From positions 1-13,585 of the forward strand of contig JAITDB010000117.1 of the NCBI GenBank assembly GCA_031282785.1: a stretch of DNA of 13,585 nucleotides. The letters are read 5' to 3'. A program made the position numbers and the translations under genes. The number at the start of each line of letters is the position of its first letter. Within the stretch, counting starts at the first letter, position 1. Below the pieces are notes generated by a model. It saw only the letters and a list, made by a program, of their open reading frames with translations. It searched no databases and was not told the DNA's origin. Positions 1-6,308 of this stretch are shown here, in pieces. The stretch is from Holosporaceae bacterium (GTDB lineage: Bacteria > Pseudomonadota > Alphaproteobacteria > UBA3830).

Positions 1-102
1 AAATTCTATCTACACTTGAAGGAGACCGAATGGCGTTTTAATCATAGGCATGAAAATATTTATAAATTGTTGTTAAGTAGGCTAAGAAAATCTCCTCTCT
101 AA
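1..102 (+). CDS. IS1595-like (ISXO2-type) transposase, C-terminal 33 residues
   Basis: Frame 1 is open from the first base to a TAA at 100-102 and encodes a 33-residue tail. It contains LKETEWRFNHRHENIYKLLL, which resembles the 'ExxWRFNHR..NxYKLLL' end I associate with ISXO2/IS1595-family DDE transposases. The catalytic domain is outside the window, so activity cannot be judged. The same tail is encoded at the right window edge on the opposite strand. Partial only because the window begins here. Confidence 0.7.
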   Translation, partial: KFYLHLKETEWRFNHRHENIYKLLLSRLRKSPL

Positions 103-116
103 TCTACTCTTGAACC
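1..116 (+). mobile_element. 3' end of an IS1595/ISXO2-like insertion sequence (left copy)
   Basis: The first 116 bases hold the end of a transposase gene (stop at 100-102) and 14 further bases, after which identity to the copy at the right window edge stops abruptly. I take base 116 as the outer end of the element, so that on the other strand its terminal sequence begins GGTTCAAGAGTAGATTAG. The rest of the element lies off the window to the left. The adjacent 8 bp (117-124, TATGACAA) differ from the 8 bp beside the right copy, as expected for two separate insertions. Family assignment rests only on the transposase C-terminus, so it is moderate. Confidence 0.75.
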
Positions 117-185
117 TATGACAAATTTCAATAGTCTCATTTGGGATATTTGATGCTGAATCTGAAAAATTCTCGCGTAATTTCG

Positions 186-737
186 TTATGCATCGAAGCG
201 ATGTCGCCCTTTCCGGAAACGGCGTTTAAGGTAGAGCTCTTCTTCCATGGCTATTCCAGTGAAAAACGCCACCCAATCGCGATTGCCAAAATTGATATAG
301 GCGTGCTTGCTCGATAATTCAATATATCTTTTGACGCATTTGCATTTTTTTAGCTCTTTTAACTCATCGGATTCGCTCGTTTCTTTATTTTCAGTGGAAG
401 TTGTGGTTGATTTTTTATTTTCAGCGGAATTTTCTTCAAGTTTATTATCCTTTGCCTTATCAGCATCGGCTCCATCTTTTGGACCTTCTGCTTCTTCTTT
501 CTTTTGAGTCTCTTCTTCTTCGTGTTTCTCTTCTTTCTGTGCCTCTAGTTCCTTGAGTGCTTTTCTAGTCCATTCTCGTTGATCTTTCGAACTCAAACTG
601 TTCCAATTATCAGGATGCATGGCTTCCAGCTTTTTAGTTTTCTCCTCTTCGGTTAATTGCATGCTAAAAACGTCGGTAATTGAAACGGTCAATAGGATTA
701 ATAATGCACCATAAAACACGGAGAAAATTTTTTTCAT
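186..737 (-). CDS. Unrecognised small exported charged protein
   Basis: A 183-residue protein of a family I do not recognise. I place the start at the ATG whose complement is 735-737: it has a GGAG ribosome-binding site about 8 bases upstream and begins with a typical signal peptide (MKKIFSVFYG, then the hydrophobic stretch ALLILLTVSI to about residue 25). An upstream in-frame start at 791 would bury that signal peptide behind 18 residues. The mature part has three zones: residues 26-66, helical, with HPDNWNSLSSKDQREW; residues 67-125, extremely rich in Lys, Glu, Ser and Thr and probably disordered; and residues 126-183, with a CKC motif (132-134), an aromatic patch (NFGNRDWVAFF) and a strongly basic tail. 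It ends 70 bp from the left IS end and is divergent from pyrG. It is probably periplasmic or secreted. A role in envelope or host interaction is only a guess from the signal peptide and composition. Confidence 0.65.
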   Translation of the reverse strand: MKKIFSVFYGALLILLTVSITDVFSMQLTEEEKTKKLEAMHPDNWNSLSSKDQREWTRKALKELEAQKEEKHEEEETQKKEEAEGPKDGADADKAKDNKLEENSAENKKSTTTSTENKETSESDELKELKKCKCVKRYIELSSKHAYINFGNRDWVAFFTGIAMEEELYLKRRFRKGRHRFDA

Positions 738-1118
738 AGTCAGGCTCCATAAAATATAAAAAAACGGTTTTGTGTTCGAAATTACCATCAATTCTTTTTT
801 TCAGAAATTTATGCTAGGTTGCAAAAAATTTTTGTACATATTCCACGCGCTATTTTTTCTGAAAAATCTCAGAAAGGCTGTACTACAAAATACTTCATAA
901 GTTATACGACAAAACACTAAAATTTTAGTTAAAAAGAAAAAATATTTGAGCGGTATATGATGTTTTTTTTATTTAGGATAGCATTCAATCCATGAAAATA
1001 TCTTTCAAGCCTTATCACCTCACAGATAAAATCAAAGAAACAAGCTCGATGCCACGTGCCTCTTGACCATAATCCAAAATACATAGTAAATTATTTCATC
1101 ATTATTATTGGTTAAAAT
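738..1118. other. Divergent AT-rich intergenic region between the exported protein gene and pyrG
   Basis: About 380 bp with no credible gene on either strand. It must hold the promoters for both divergent genes. Visible items are a 7-bp-arm inverted repeat (TTTCTGA at 856-862 and TCAGAAA at 869-875), a 14-bp palindrome ACTAAAATTTTAGT at 916-929, homopolymeric A and T tracts, and the candidate pyrG promoter near 1063-1092. On the minus strand a TATATT hexamer about 25 bases before the exported-protein start, with TTTCGA 17 bases further up, could be its promoter but is weak. In such AT-rich DNA the palindromes may be chance. Confidence 0.5.
1063..1092 (+). promoter_or_regulatory. Candidate sigma-70 promoter of pyrG
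   Basis: TTGACC (1063-1068) is followed after 18 bases by TAAATT (1087-1092), 5/6 and 4/6 matches to the -35 and -10 consensus. Transcription would start near 1099, giving a leader of only about 20 bases. No Shine-Dalgarno sequence is visible before the pyrG ATG, so the short leader fits weakly initiated or near-leaderless translation. Sequence-only prediction. Confidence 0.4.
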
Positions 1119-2750
1119 ATGTTATCGTCATTTATTTTTATTACTGGTGGAACGATATCTTCTTTGGGAAAAGGAGTCGCTGCTGCCAGCATTGGAGCTC
1201 TGCTACAAGCTCGTGGTTATTCCATTCGCATAAAGAAACTCGATCCCTATATAAACATTGATCCCGGCACTATGAGTCCCTACAAGCACGGCGAGGTGTT
1301 CGTAATGGGAGACGGCTGCGAAGCGGATCTGGACTTCGGTCATTACGAAAGATTCACAGATATAAAATGCTCTGCCAGCGATTCACTAACGACGGGAAAA
1401 ATTTATGAGAAAGTTCTCGCCAAAGAAAGACGCGGCGATTATCTGGGATCTGATATTCAGGTGATTCCTCACATTACAGACGAAATAAAGGACTTCATTC
1501 TAAATGGTCGTGAAGACATCGATTTCATGATATGCGAAATCGGTGGAACCGTCGGCGACATAGAAGGATTGCCCTACATTGAAGCGATTCGGCAGCTGAC
1601 CATTGATCTGGGCAAAGCCAAAACCATGTGCATTCATCTTACTTATCTGCCATACATCAGAGTAGCGGAAGAACTGAAAACAAAACCAACGCAACATTCT
1701 GTAAGACAGCTCCAGAGCATGGGAGTTCAGCCGGACATAATCCTGTGCAGAAGCGAAAAAAATATTACCAGCGATATCAAGACAAAAATTTCTAGACTCT
1801 GTAACACAAAACCAGAAAATGTTATTGCAGCATTGGACGCCGAAAATATATATCTCATTCCGAATATGTATCATTTGGCCGGTTTAGACAGGCAGATCTG
1901 CAGGCATTTTGCGATATTTAACGAAAAATCTGAAGAGCAGGCGGAAAAAGAAATTCATAGGAAATGGGTTTCCCTGGAACATGCGGTACATGCTCCGTCG
2001 AAGTTTGCCAAAATCGCTGTGGTGGGCAAGTATATCAAGCTAAAAGATGCGTATATGTCGCTGGCACAGGCCATAGCTCATGGCGGATTCGCCAATGATG
2101 CAAAAATAGAAATAGATTGGGTAGATGCTAAAGAAAATTTTCCTAATATAGAAAATAGATTGCAAAATGTGTCGGGAATCTTGGTGCCTGGAGGTTTCGA
2201 CAGCAGTGGTGTCGACGCAAAAATTGCCGCCATAAAATTTGCACGTGAAAATAAAATCCCATTTTTAGGAATTTGCCTAGGTATGCAGCTGGCCGTCATT
2301 GAGTCCTGCCGCAATGTTGCTGGAATCGCTGCTGCCACCAGTCGCGAATTTTCCGAAGAGGGAGAGCTCGTCATCGATTTCATGGACAGCTGGTACGCCA
2401 ACGGAATATTGGAATGCAGAACTATGAGCGGCAATAAGGGAAACTCCATGCGATTGGGCAATTATCTCTGCAGAATTGATCCCGGCAGTCTGGTGCATAA
2501 GATATATGGTGCGACGGAAGTCACCGAACGTCATAGACATCGTTTTGAAGTGAATATCAAAAAATACGCGGAAATTTTTGAGAAAACAACCATTAGATTT
2601 TCCGGAATGTCCATGGACGGCACTCTGCCGGAAATTATGGAGCTCCGGGATCATCCGTTTTTTGTTGCGACACAAGCTCATCCAGAATTTAGATCGCGTC
2701 CATTTGCACCGCATCCATTATTTGCCAGCTTCATAGAGGCCGCCCTGTAA
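1119..2750 (+). CDS. pyrG: CTP synthase (glutamine-hydrolysing)
   Basis: CTP synthase makes CTP from UTP, ATP and glutamine in the cytoplasm, the last step of pyrimidine nucleotide synthesis. The 543-residue length is normal. The N-terminal synthetase domain (about 1-265) starts FIFITGGTISSLGKG, the ATP-binding loop, and keeps KLDPYINIDPGTMSPYKHGE. The Mg-binding Asp72 and Glu140 (ICEIGGTVGDIE) fall at the same numbers as in the E. coli enzyme. The class-I glutamine amidotransferase domain (about 298-543) has the nucleophile Cys386 in GICLGMQ and the His521/Glu523 pair in AQAHPEF. The ATG at 1119 gives the standard N-terminus, though no ribosome-binding site is seen. One oddity: the usual VPGGFGxRGxEGK loop reads VPGGFDSSGVDAK (356-368), losing the conserved Gly and Arg. 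It is followed by galU after a 180-bp gap and is probably its own transcription unit. Identification is secure. Confidence 0.97.
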   Translation: MLSSFIFITGGTISSLGKGVAAASIGALLQARGYSIRIKKLDPYINIDPGTMSPYKHGEVFVMGDGCEADLDFGHYERFTDIKCSASDSLTTGKIYEKVLAKERRGDYLGSDIQVIPHITDEIKDFILNGREDIDFMICEIGGTVGDIEGLPYIEAIRQLTIDLGKAKTMCIHLTYLPYIRVAEELKTKPTQHSVRQLQSMGVQPDIILCRSEKNITSDIKTKISRLCNTKPENVIAALDAENIYLIPNMYHLAGLDRQICRHFAIFNEKSEEQAEKEIHRKWVSLEHAVHAPSKFAKIAVVGKYIKLKDAYMSLAQAIAHGGFANDAKIEIDWVDAKENFPNIENRLQNVSGILVPGGFDSSGVDAKIAAIKFARENKIPFLGICLGMQLAVIESCRNVAGIAAATSREFSEEGELVIDFMDSWYANGILECRTMSGNKGNSMRLGNYLCRIDPGSLVHKIYGATEVTERHRHRFEVNIKKYAEIFEKTTIRFSGMSMDGTLPEIMELRDHPFFVATQAHPEFRSRPFAPHPLFASFIEAAL

Positions 2751-2794
2751 TCAGTAGGGTAAAAGTAACTAGACAAAACTTACCATTCTGCACT

Positions 2795-2827
2795 TTCCAA
2801 TAAGATTGGAATAGTTTATGGCATAAT
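2795..2827 (+). promoter_or_regulatory. Candidate galU promoter with overlapping palindromic operator
   Basis: A perfect inverted repeat, TTCCAAT-AAG-ATTGGAA (2795-2811), lies just upstream of an extended -10 element TGGCATAAT (2819-2827). No good -35 hexamer is present, which suits an extended -10 promoter. The palindrome would be centred near -30, where a regulator could act. Transcription from here gives a leader of about 97 bases before the galU ATG at 2931. Alternatively the repeat is a weak stem at the end of the pyrG transcript, but no T-run follows it. Inference from sequence only. Confidence 0.3.
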
Positions 2828-2930
2828 ACTTAAGATTTTTCCGGTTGATTATATGACCTGGTTCCATTTTTTATTGATTACTAAGCCATATCTGGATATC
2901 ATAACAGCGTTTTTGCAGATGGAAGTGCCA

Positions 2931-3746
2931 ATGAACATACGCAAAGTCATCTTTCCGGTTGGTGGATTGGGTACCAGGTTTTATCCGATCACTCGGGTTG
3001 TTCCCAAAGAAATGCTTGGGATTTTCGACAAGCCACTGATACAATATGCTTTTGAAGAGGCGCTGGCCGCGGGAATGGAGCAGTTTATATTTGTTACGCG
3101 TCATGGCAAGACGTCCATTGAGGATTATTGTGATCACGTACTGACCCATATAGAGCGCTTTGACTCCAGCAGATGCAGTTTCTGCTATGTGCGTCAGGGA
3201 GAGCCGCGTGGTCTGGGACACGCCGTACTGTGCGCGAGGCATTTGATAAACGACGAACCGTTCGCCGTCATAAGTGCGGACGATTATATATCGCACAGTA
3301 CTTCCTGCATTGGCGAAATGATCAAATACTACAACGGAGCAAATATGGCCGCTGTCATGAACGTCCCTAAAAAAGACGTGAGCAAATACGGCATAATGGA
3401 TGTGGAAAAAGAAAACGATAAAATCATTGTTGCGCGCTCCGTGGATGAAAAACCTTCGATGGAAAAGGCAAAGTCTACCCATGCCATTGTCGGAAGATAT
3501 GTACTAACACATGAAATATTCGATGTTTTGAAGGATCTCAAGCCGGGAGTGAAAAACGAAATACAGTTGACGGACGCTCTGCTGCAAATGATTCCTACCC
3601 ACGGTCTCACGGGATTCAAATTCGAAGGAGAAAGATTCGATTGCGGATCCAATGAAGGACTCCTGGAGGCAATTCTACACGTATCGAGCAAAGATAAAAA
3701 ATTATCCGGTATTCTTAAAAAATTTTACGAAAATATTTGGCGATGA
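2931..3746 (+). CDS. galU: UTP-glucose-1-phosphate uridylyltransferase
   Basis: Makes UDP-glucose from UTP and glucose-1-phosphate, supplying envelope sugar synthesis and the Ugd enzyme encoded next. The ATG at 2931 is chosen because it has GGAAG 6 bases upstream and gives the family N-terminus MNIRKVIFPVGGLGTRF; an ATG 78 bases earlier would add residues foreign to the family. Of 271 residues, 7-17 form the nucleotide-binding loop, followed by PKEMLGIFDKPLIQYA (25-40). QGEPRGLGHAVL (89-100), SADDYI with the metal-binding Asp (115-120), EKPS (173-176), AIVGRYVL (185-192) and RFDCGSNEG (235-243) are all as in GalU. The protein is about 20 residues shorter than usual: the helical segment between IEDY and YVRQ is reduced. 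The last base pairs overlap a decayed copy of the ugd start. Family assignment is firm. A related nucleotidyltransferase using dTTP (RmlA) is less likely given the motifs and the ugd neighbour. Confidence 0.93.
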   Translation: MNIRKVIFPVGGLGTRFYPITRVVPKEMLGIFDKPLIQYAFEEALAAGMEQFIFVTRHGKTSIEDYCDHVLTHIERFDSSRCSFCYVRQGEPRGLGHAVLCARHLINDEPFAVISADDYISHSTSCIGEMIKYYNGANMAAVMNVPKKDVSKYGIMDVEKENDKIIVARSVDEKPSMEKAKSTHAIVGRYVLTHEIFDVLKDLKPGVKNEIQLTDALLQMIPTHGLTGFKFEGERFDCGSNEGLLEAILHVSSKDKKLSGILKKFYENIWR

Positions 3747-3771
3747 AAATTACTGTTGTGGAGATAGGATA
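3743..3771 (+). repeat. Decayed copy of the ugd start, overlapping the galU stop
   Basis: Bases 3743-3771 match bases 3962-3990, the true first 29 bases of ugd, at 24 of 29 positions. Read as protein the copy gives MKITVVEIG and then a stop, against MKITVVGTGY in Ugd. Its ATG overlaps the galU TGA as ATGA, exactly the kind of junction expected for a translationally coupled galU-ugd pair. The likeness ends after base 3771. This looks like a relic of an older ugd start or of a partial duplication; the mechanism is not clear from the sequence. Confidence 0.6.
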
Positions 3772-3854
3772 GAATGTGAGAGACTAGTTTTAAGAGGCAG
3801 AAAAAAACGGCTGTCTTAATATTGTTTTTAGTTGTTTAAATGGAGGATTGTCGT

Positions 3855-3908
3855 ATGCAAAGAATTGTACGTATATTCTTGTTCATTTATGTCTTTTTTT
3901 TGGTATAA
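3855..3908 (+). CDS. Possible 17-residue hydrophobic leader peptide upstream of ugd
   Basis: ATG at 3855 preceded by a strong Shine-Dalgarno, TGGAGGA (3841-3847), with ideal spacing. It encodes MQRIVRIFLFIYVFFLV and stops at 3906-3908. The composition resembles a signal-peptide core or a short membrane peptide. It lies in the 215-bp spacer between galU and ugd and could be a regulatory upstream ORF, the start of a lost exported protein, or chance. The ribosome-binding site is better than that of ugd itself, which is the only reason to list it. Confidence 0.25.
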   Translation: MQRIVRIFLFIYVFFLV

Positions 3909-3917
3909 GGGGAGGAA

Positions 3918-3959
3918 ATGTTTACAGTGTCATTAAAGAATTACAAGCAACGGAAATAG
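3918..3959 (+). CDS. Possible 13-residue leader ORF coupled to ugd
   Basis: ATG at 3918 follows a purine-rich AAGGGGAGGAA tract and encodes MFTVSLKNYKQRK. Its TAG (3957-3959) is two bases before the ugd ATG, so ribosomes finishing here could restart on ugd, whose own ribosome-binding site (ACGGAA) is modest. It begins 9 bases after the preceding mini-ORF ends. No conserved attenuator pattern, such as a run of one amino acid, is seen. Speculative. Confidence 0.22.
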   Translation: MFTVSLKNYKQRK

Positions 3960-3961
3960 CA

Positions 3962-5269
3962 ATGAAAATTACAGTTGTAGGAACAGGATACGTAGGGTTA
4001 GTTTCGGGAGTCTGCTTCTCGGAATTCGGTTTTGATGTCACATGCATCGACAATAATAAATCCAAAATCACGGATCTGCAGCGGGGAAAAGTCCCCATCT
4101 ACGAGGATGATCTGGAAAGGCTCATGACGAAGAACATGCATGCCGGTCGCTTGTTTTTCACCTCCGACACTGGCGCCGGAGTAAAAGACGCGGATCTTGT
4201 GTTTATTGCCGTTGGCACGCCCAGTAAATCCGATGGCAGTGCGGATCTGAGTTATATCTATGGAGCTGTCGGCGATCTCGCTCCGCACATACGCAAAGAC
4301 GCGACTCTGGTGATAAAATCCACAGTACCGGTGGGAACAACCAGGGCCATAAAAAATTTTTTGCTGAAAAAAGGCGTAGATGTGGAAGTGGCCTTCAATC
4401 CGGAATTTCTGCGGGAAGGTGCTGCTGTGGCAGATTTTTTGCGTCCGGACAGAATAATTCTTGGAGTCGAGAGCATAAAGGCCGAAAAAGCCTTGGCCCG
4501 TGCCTATCGTCCGCTGTATATGTTGAGCATTCCGATTCTATTTACAGGACTGGAAACGGCAGAACTATCAAAATACGCCGCCAACGCGTTTCTGGCCATG
4601 AAGGTCACGTTTATAAACGAGATTGCCAATCTGTGCGAGAAATGTGGAGCAGATGTCCAGGAAGTCGCTCATGCCATTGGCCTGGATAAGCGAATAGGAG
4701 AGCTATTCTTGCAGGCTGGTCCTGGATACGGAGGATCCTGCTTCCCAAAAGACACGTGTGCTCTCAGTACTTTTGCTAAGGAATTCGGCGTGGAAACACC
4801 TCTGGTGGACGAAACCATAAAATCCAATAACGAAAGACGCAGTAAAATGATCAAAAAAATTATGGACGCCTGCCACAACGACGTAAAAAATAAAAACGTG
4901 GCTGTGCTGGGAGTAACCTTCAAGGCCAATACCGACGATATGCGAGACAGTCCGAGCATTAGCATCGTGGATTATCTGCTGAAAGAAGGAGCCCGAGTGA
5001 AAATATACGATCCGTCATTTTCGGAACAGGCAAAAAATATTTTCAAAGGCGTATACTGGAGTACCACTGTGTACGATAATTGTAATGACGCAGACATCGT
5101 TGTTATACTTACAGATTGGGCGGAATTCCGGGCAGTCAACTTGAGGGAACTGCGACGTCGGGTTCGGAATCCGCTGCTGGTGGATCTGAGGAACATATAC
5201 ACGGTTCCAGAAGTGAAAGCCACAGGATTCGTCTATCATTCCGTTGGGAGATCCTTGTTGAATGAGTAA
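3962..5269 (+). CDS. ugd: UDP-glucose 6-dehydrogenase
   Basis: Oxidises UDP-glucose to UDP-glucuronate with two NAD+, in the cytoplasm, using the GalU product. The start at 3962 gives the family N-terminus MKITVVGTGYVGLVSG, the NAD-binding Rossmann loop; a TTG at 3848 is in frame but would add 38 unrelated residues. The 435-residue length is normal. Landmarks are VGTPS (84-88), KSTVPVGTT (119-127), FNPEFLREG (145-153) with its substrate-contacting Glu, Lys204 in ELSKYAANAF, the catalytic Cys260 in GPGYGGSCFPKD, and LGVTFKANTDDMRDSP (316-331), which opens the C-terminal UDP-binding domain. The last codons overlap envC by 8 bp (ATGAGTAA). UDP-glucuronate would feed polysaccharide or lipid A modification, but no glycosyltransferase lies in the window to say which. 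Identification is secure. Confidence 0.96.
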   Translation: MKITVVGTGYVGLVSGVCFSEFGFDVTCIDNNKSKITDLQRGKVPIYEDDLERLMTKNMHAGRLFFTSDTGAGVKDADLVFIAVGTPSKSDGSADLSYIYGAVGDLAPHIRKDATLVIKSTVPVGTTRAIKNFLLKKGVDVEVAFNPEFLREGAAVADFLRPDRIILGVESIKAEKALARAYRPLYMLSIPILFTGLETAELSKYAANAFLAMKVTFINEIANLCEKCGADVQEVAHAIGLDKRIGELFLQAGPGYGGSCFPKDTCALSTFAKEFGVETPLVDETIKSNNERRSKMIKKIMDACHNDVKNKNVAVLGVTFKANTDDMRDSPSISIVDYLLKEGARVKIYDPSFSEQAKNIFKGVYWSTTVYDNCNDADIVVILTDWAEFRAVNLRELRRRVRNPLLVDLRNIYTVPEVKATGFVYHSVGRSLLNE

Positions 5270-6308
5270 ATTTGTCGTACGCATTTTTGCTATTTTTGTG
5301 CTCCAGACGTTTTGGCATGTCCAAAGCGTCGGTGAGCCGGCTCTGAGAAAAATCCCTAGCAATCAGACGCAGGAAATAAGAAATCTTTGCAAAAAAGCCG
5401 TCGAATTGGAGCAAAAAATTTCAAAAGTCGAGCGAGAAATCGATGCTCTAAATCAAAAGGAAAAAATTTCGTCTCCGATCGTGAAAAATATGTACGAAAT
5501 GCTCACGCGTTGCTTTACGGTCCTCTTTGATATCCAGAGATTCTCCCCAATACTTGCAATGAATCAACAGCATAACAAAAACGATTTCGTAAGATGCTCT
5601 ATAATCATCAAAAATTTCGTATCTTATTTTAAGTCCATTGGCAAACAGCTGGGAAAAACAAGTTCCGAAATGGTAGCACTGAAAAGTGAAAAAAAATCCC
5701 TCAAGGAAGATGCGCAAAATGTTGTTGGCGAGTACGAAAGTCTGCAAAAAAAAATAGATGAAAAATCCTTGGCCATAGCTAAAAAACGCGAAGAAAATGT
5801 TATTCAGAACGACGTCGTTTATCATATTGCATCGAAGTCTGAGTCGATAGAGGAATTGGACGCTGAGCTGGAGGCGGAAAATATCATTGGCGTATTGCGC
5901 AATACGAAAATCGCCACAAGTTTGACGCTGGCTTATCCAGTTTGCGGCAAAATTATCACGGAATTTGGCGATAAAAATCCCAATAACGAGATGATATATT
6001 ATATTTCATTTGAAACGCGTCCTGGAGCTGTTGTTATATCTCCGGCCTACGGACTTATTGTATTTGCTGGAAAATTTCTGAACTATGGTAATATGGTGAT
6101 AATCAGCAATGGCGAGTATCGAGTGTTTGTATACGGAATCGATCAAATGTTTGCGACTACTGGAGATGTGGTGGAAATCGGGGATTATATCGGAAAAATG
6201 AACCCGAATCCCCTAAGCAATCCTCTGCTGAAAATGGAGCTAAAAAAATCCGGAGAACCTCTGGATCCTCGACAATGGATGTTGCAACCAATAGAAAAAG
6301 GGAAGTAA
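5262..6308 (+). CDS. envC: EnvC-like murein hydrolase activator (degenerate LytM/M23 domain)
   Basis: Periplasmic protein expected to activate an N-acetylmuramyl-L-alanine amidase during septum splitting. Of 348 residues, 1-22 form a signal peptide (MSKFVVRIFAIFVLQTFWHV). Helical, Lys/Glu-rich segments at about 36-68 and 130-178 are the coiled coils of the family. Residues about 222-343 are a LytM domain: ITEFGD, VISPAYGLIVFAGKFLNYGN, GDVVEIGDYIG and LLKMELKKSGEPLDPRQWM. The zinc ligands of active M23 endopeptidases are gone: the HxxxD region reads YYISFE, and the HxH pair is replaced by YGID and LKMEL. It is therefore a regulator, as E. coli EnvC is, not an enzyme. It is shorter than the 419-residue E. 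coli protein. The start overlaps ugd by 8 bp and the stop abuts the next gene, so it is translated in a coupled series. Confidence 0.85.
   Translation: MSKFVVRIFAIFVLQTFWHVQSVGEPALRKIPSNQTQEIRNLCKKAVELEQKISKVEREIDALNQKEKISSPIVKNMYEMLTRCFTVLFDIQRFSPILAMNQQHNKNDFVRCSIIIKNFVSYFKSIGKQLGKTSSEMVALKSEKKSLKEDAQNVVGEYESLQKKIDEKSLAIAKKREENVIQNDVVYHIASKSESIEELDAELEAENIIGVLRNTKIATSLTLAYPVCGKIITEFGDKNPNNEMIYYISFETRPGAVVISPAYGLIVFAGKFLNYGNMVIISNGEYRVFVYGIDQMFATTGDVVEIGDYIGKMNPNPLSNPLLKMELKKSGEPLDPRQWMLQPIEKGK

Noticed and set aside
307..507. Plus-strand 66-codon ORF
   Set aside because: It is the antisense shadow of the Lys/Glu/Ser-rich part of the exported protein gene; its Ser/Phe-rich composition follows from that, and it has no ribosome-binding site.
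916..929. 14-bp perfect palindrome ACTAAAATTTTAGT
   Set aside because: In AT-rich intergenic DNA one such palindrome in 13.5 kb is expected about by chance, and it is not placed at a clear promoter.
1500..2714. Several minus-strand ORFs of 124-145 codons opposite pyrG
   Set aside because: All lie wholly antisense to a secure, full-length CTP synthase gene and show no domain or start signal.
2853..2930. N-terminal extension of GalU by 26 residues
   Set aside because: No visible ribosome-binding site for the upstream start and no family similarity; the ATG at 2931 has GGAAG at good spacing.
3855..3908. Similarity between the 17-residue leader peptide and the EnvC signal peptide (both contain VRIF followed by Ile/Phe)
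   Set aside because: The shared residues are few and of the kind any hydrophobic export signal would share; not enough to claim a duplication.
3848..3961. N-terminal extension of Ugd by 38 residues from a TTG
   Set aside because: The extension has no likeness to Ugd proteins, and the ATG at 3962 gives exactly the family N-terminus; the frame is open upstream by chance.
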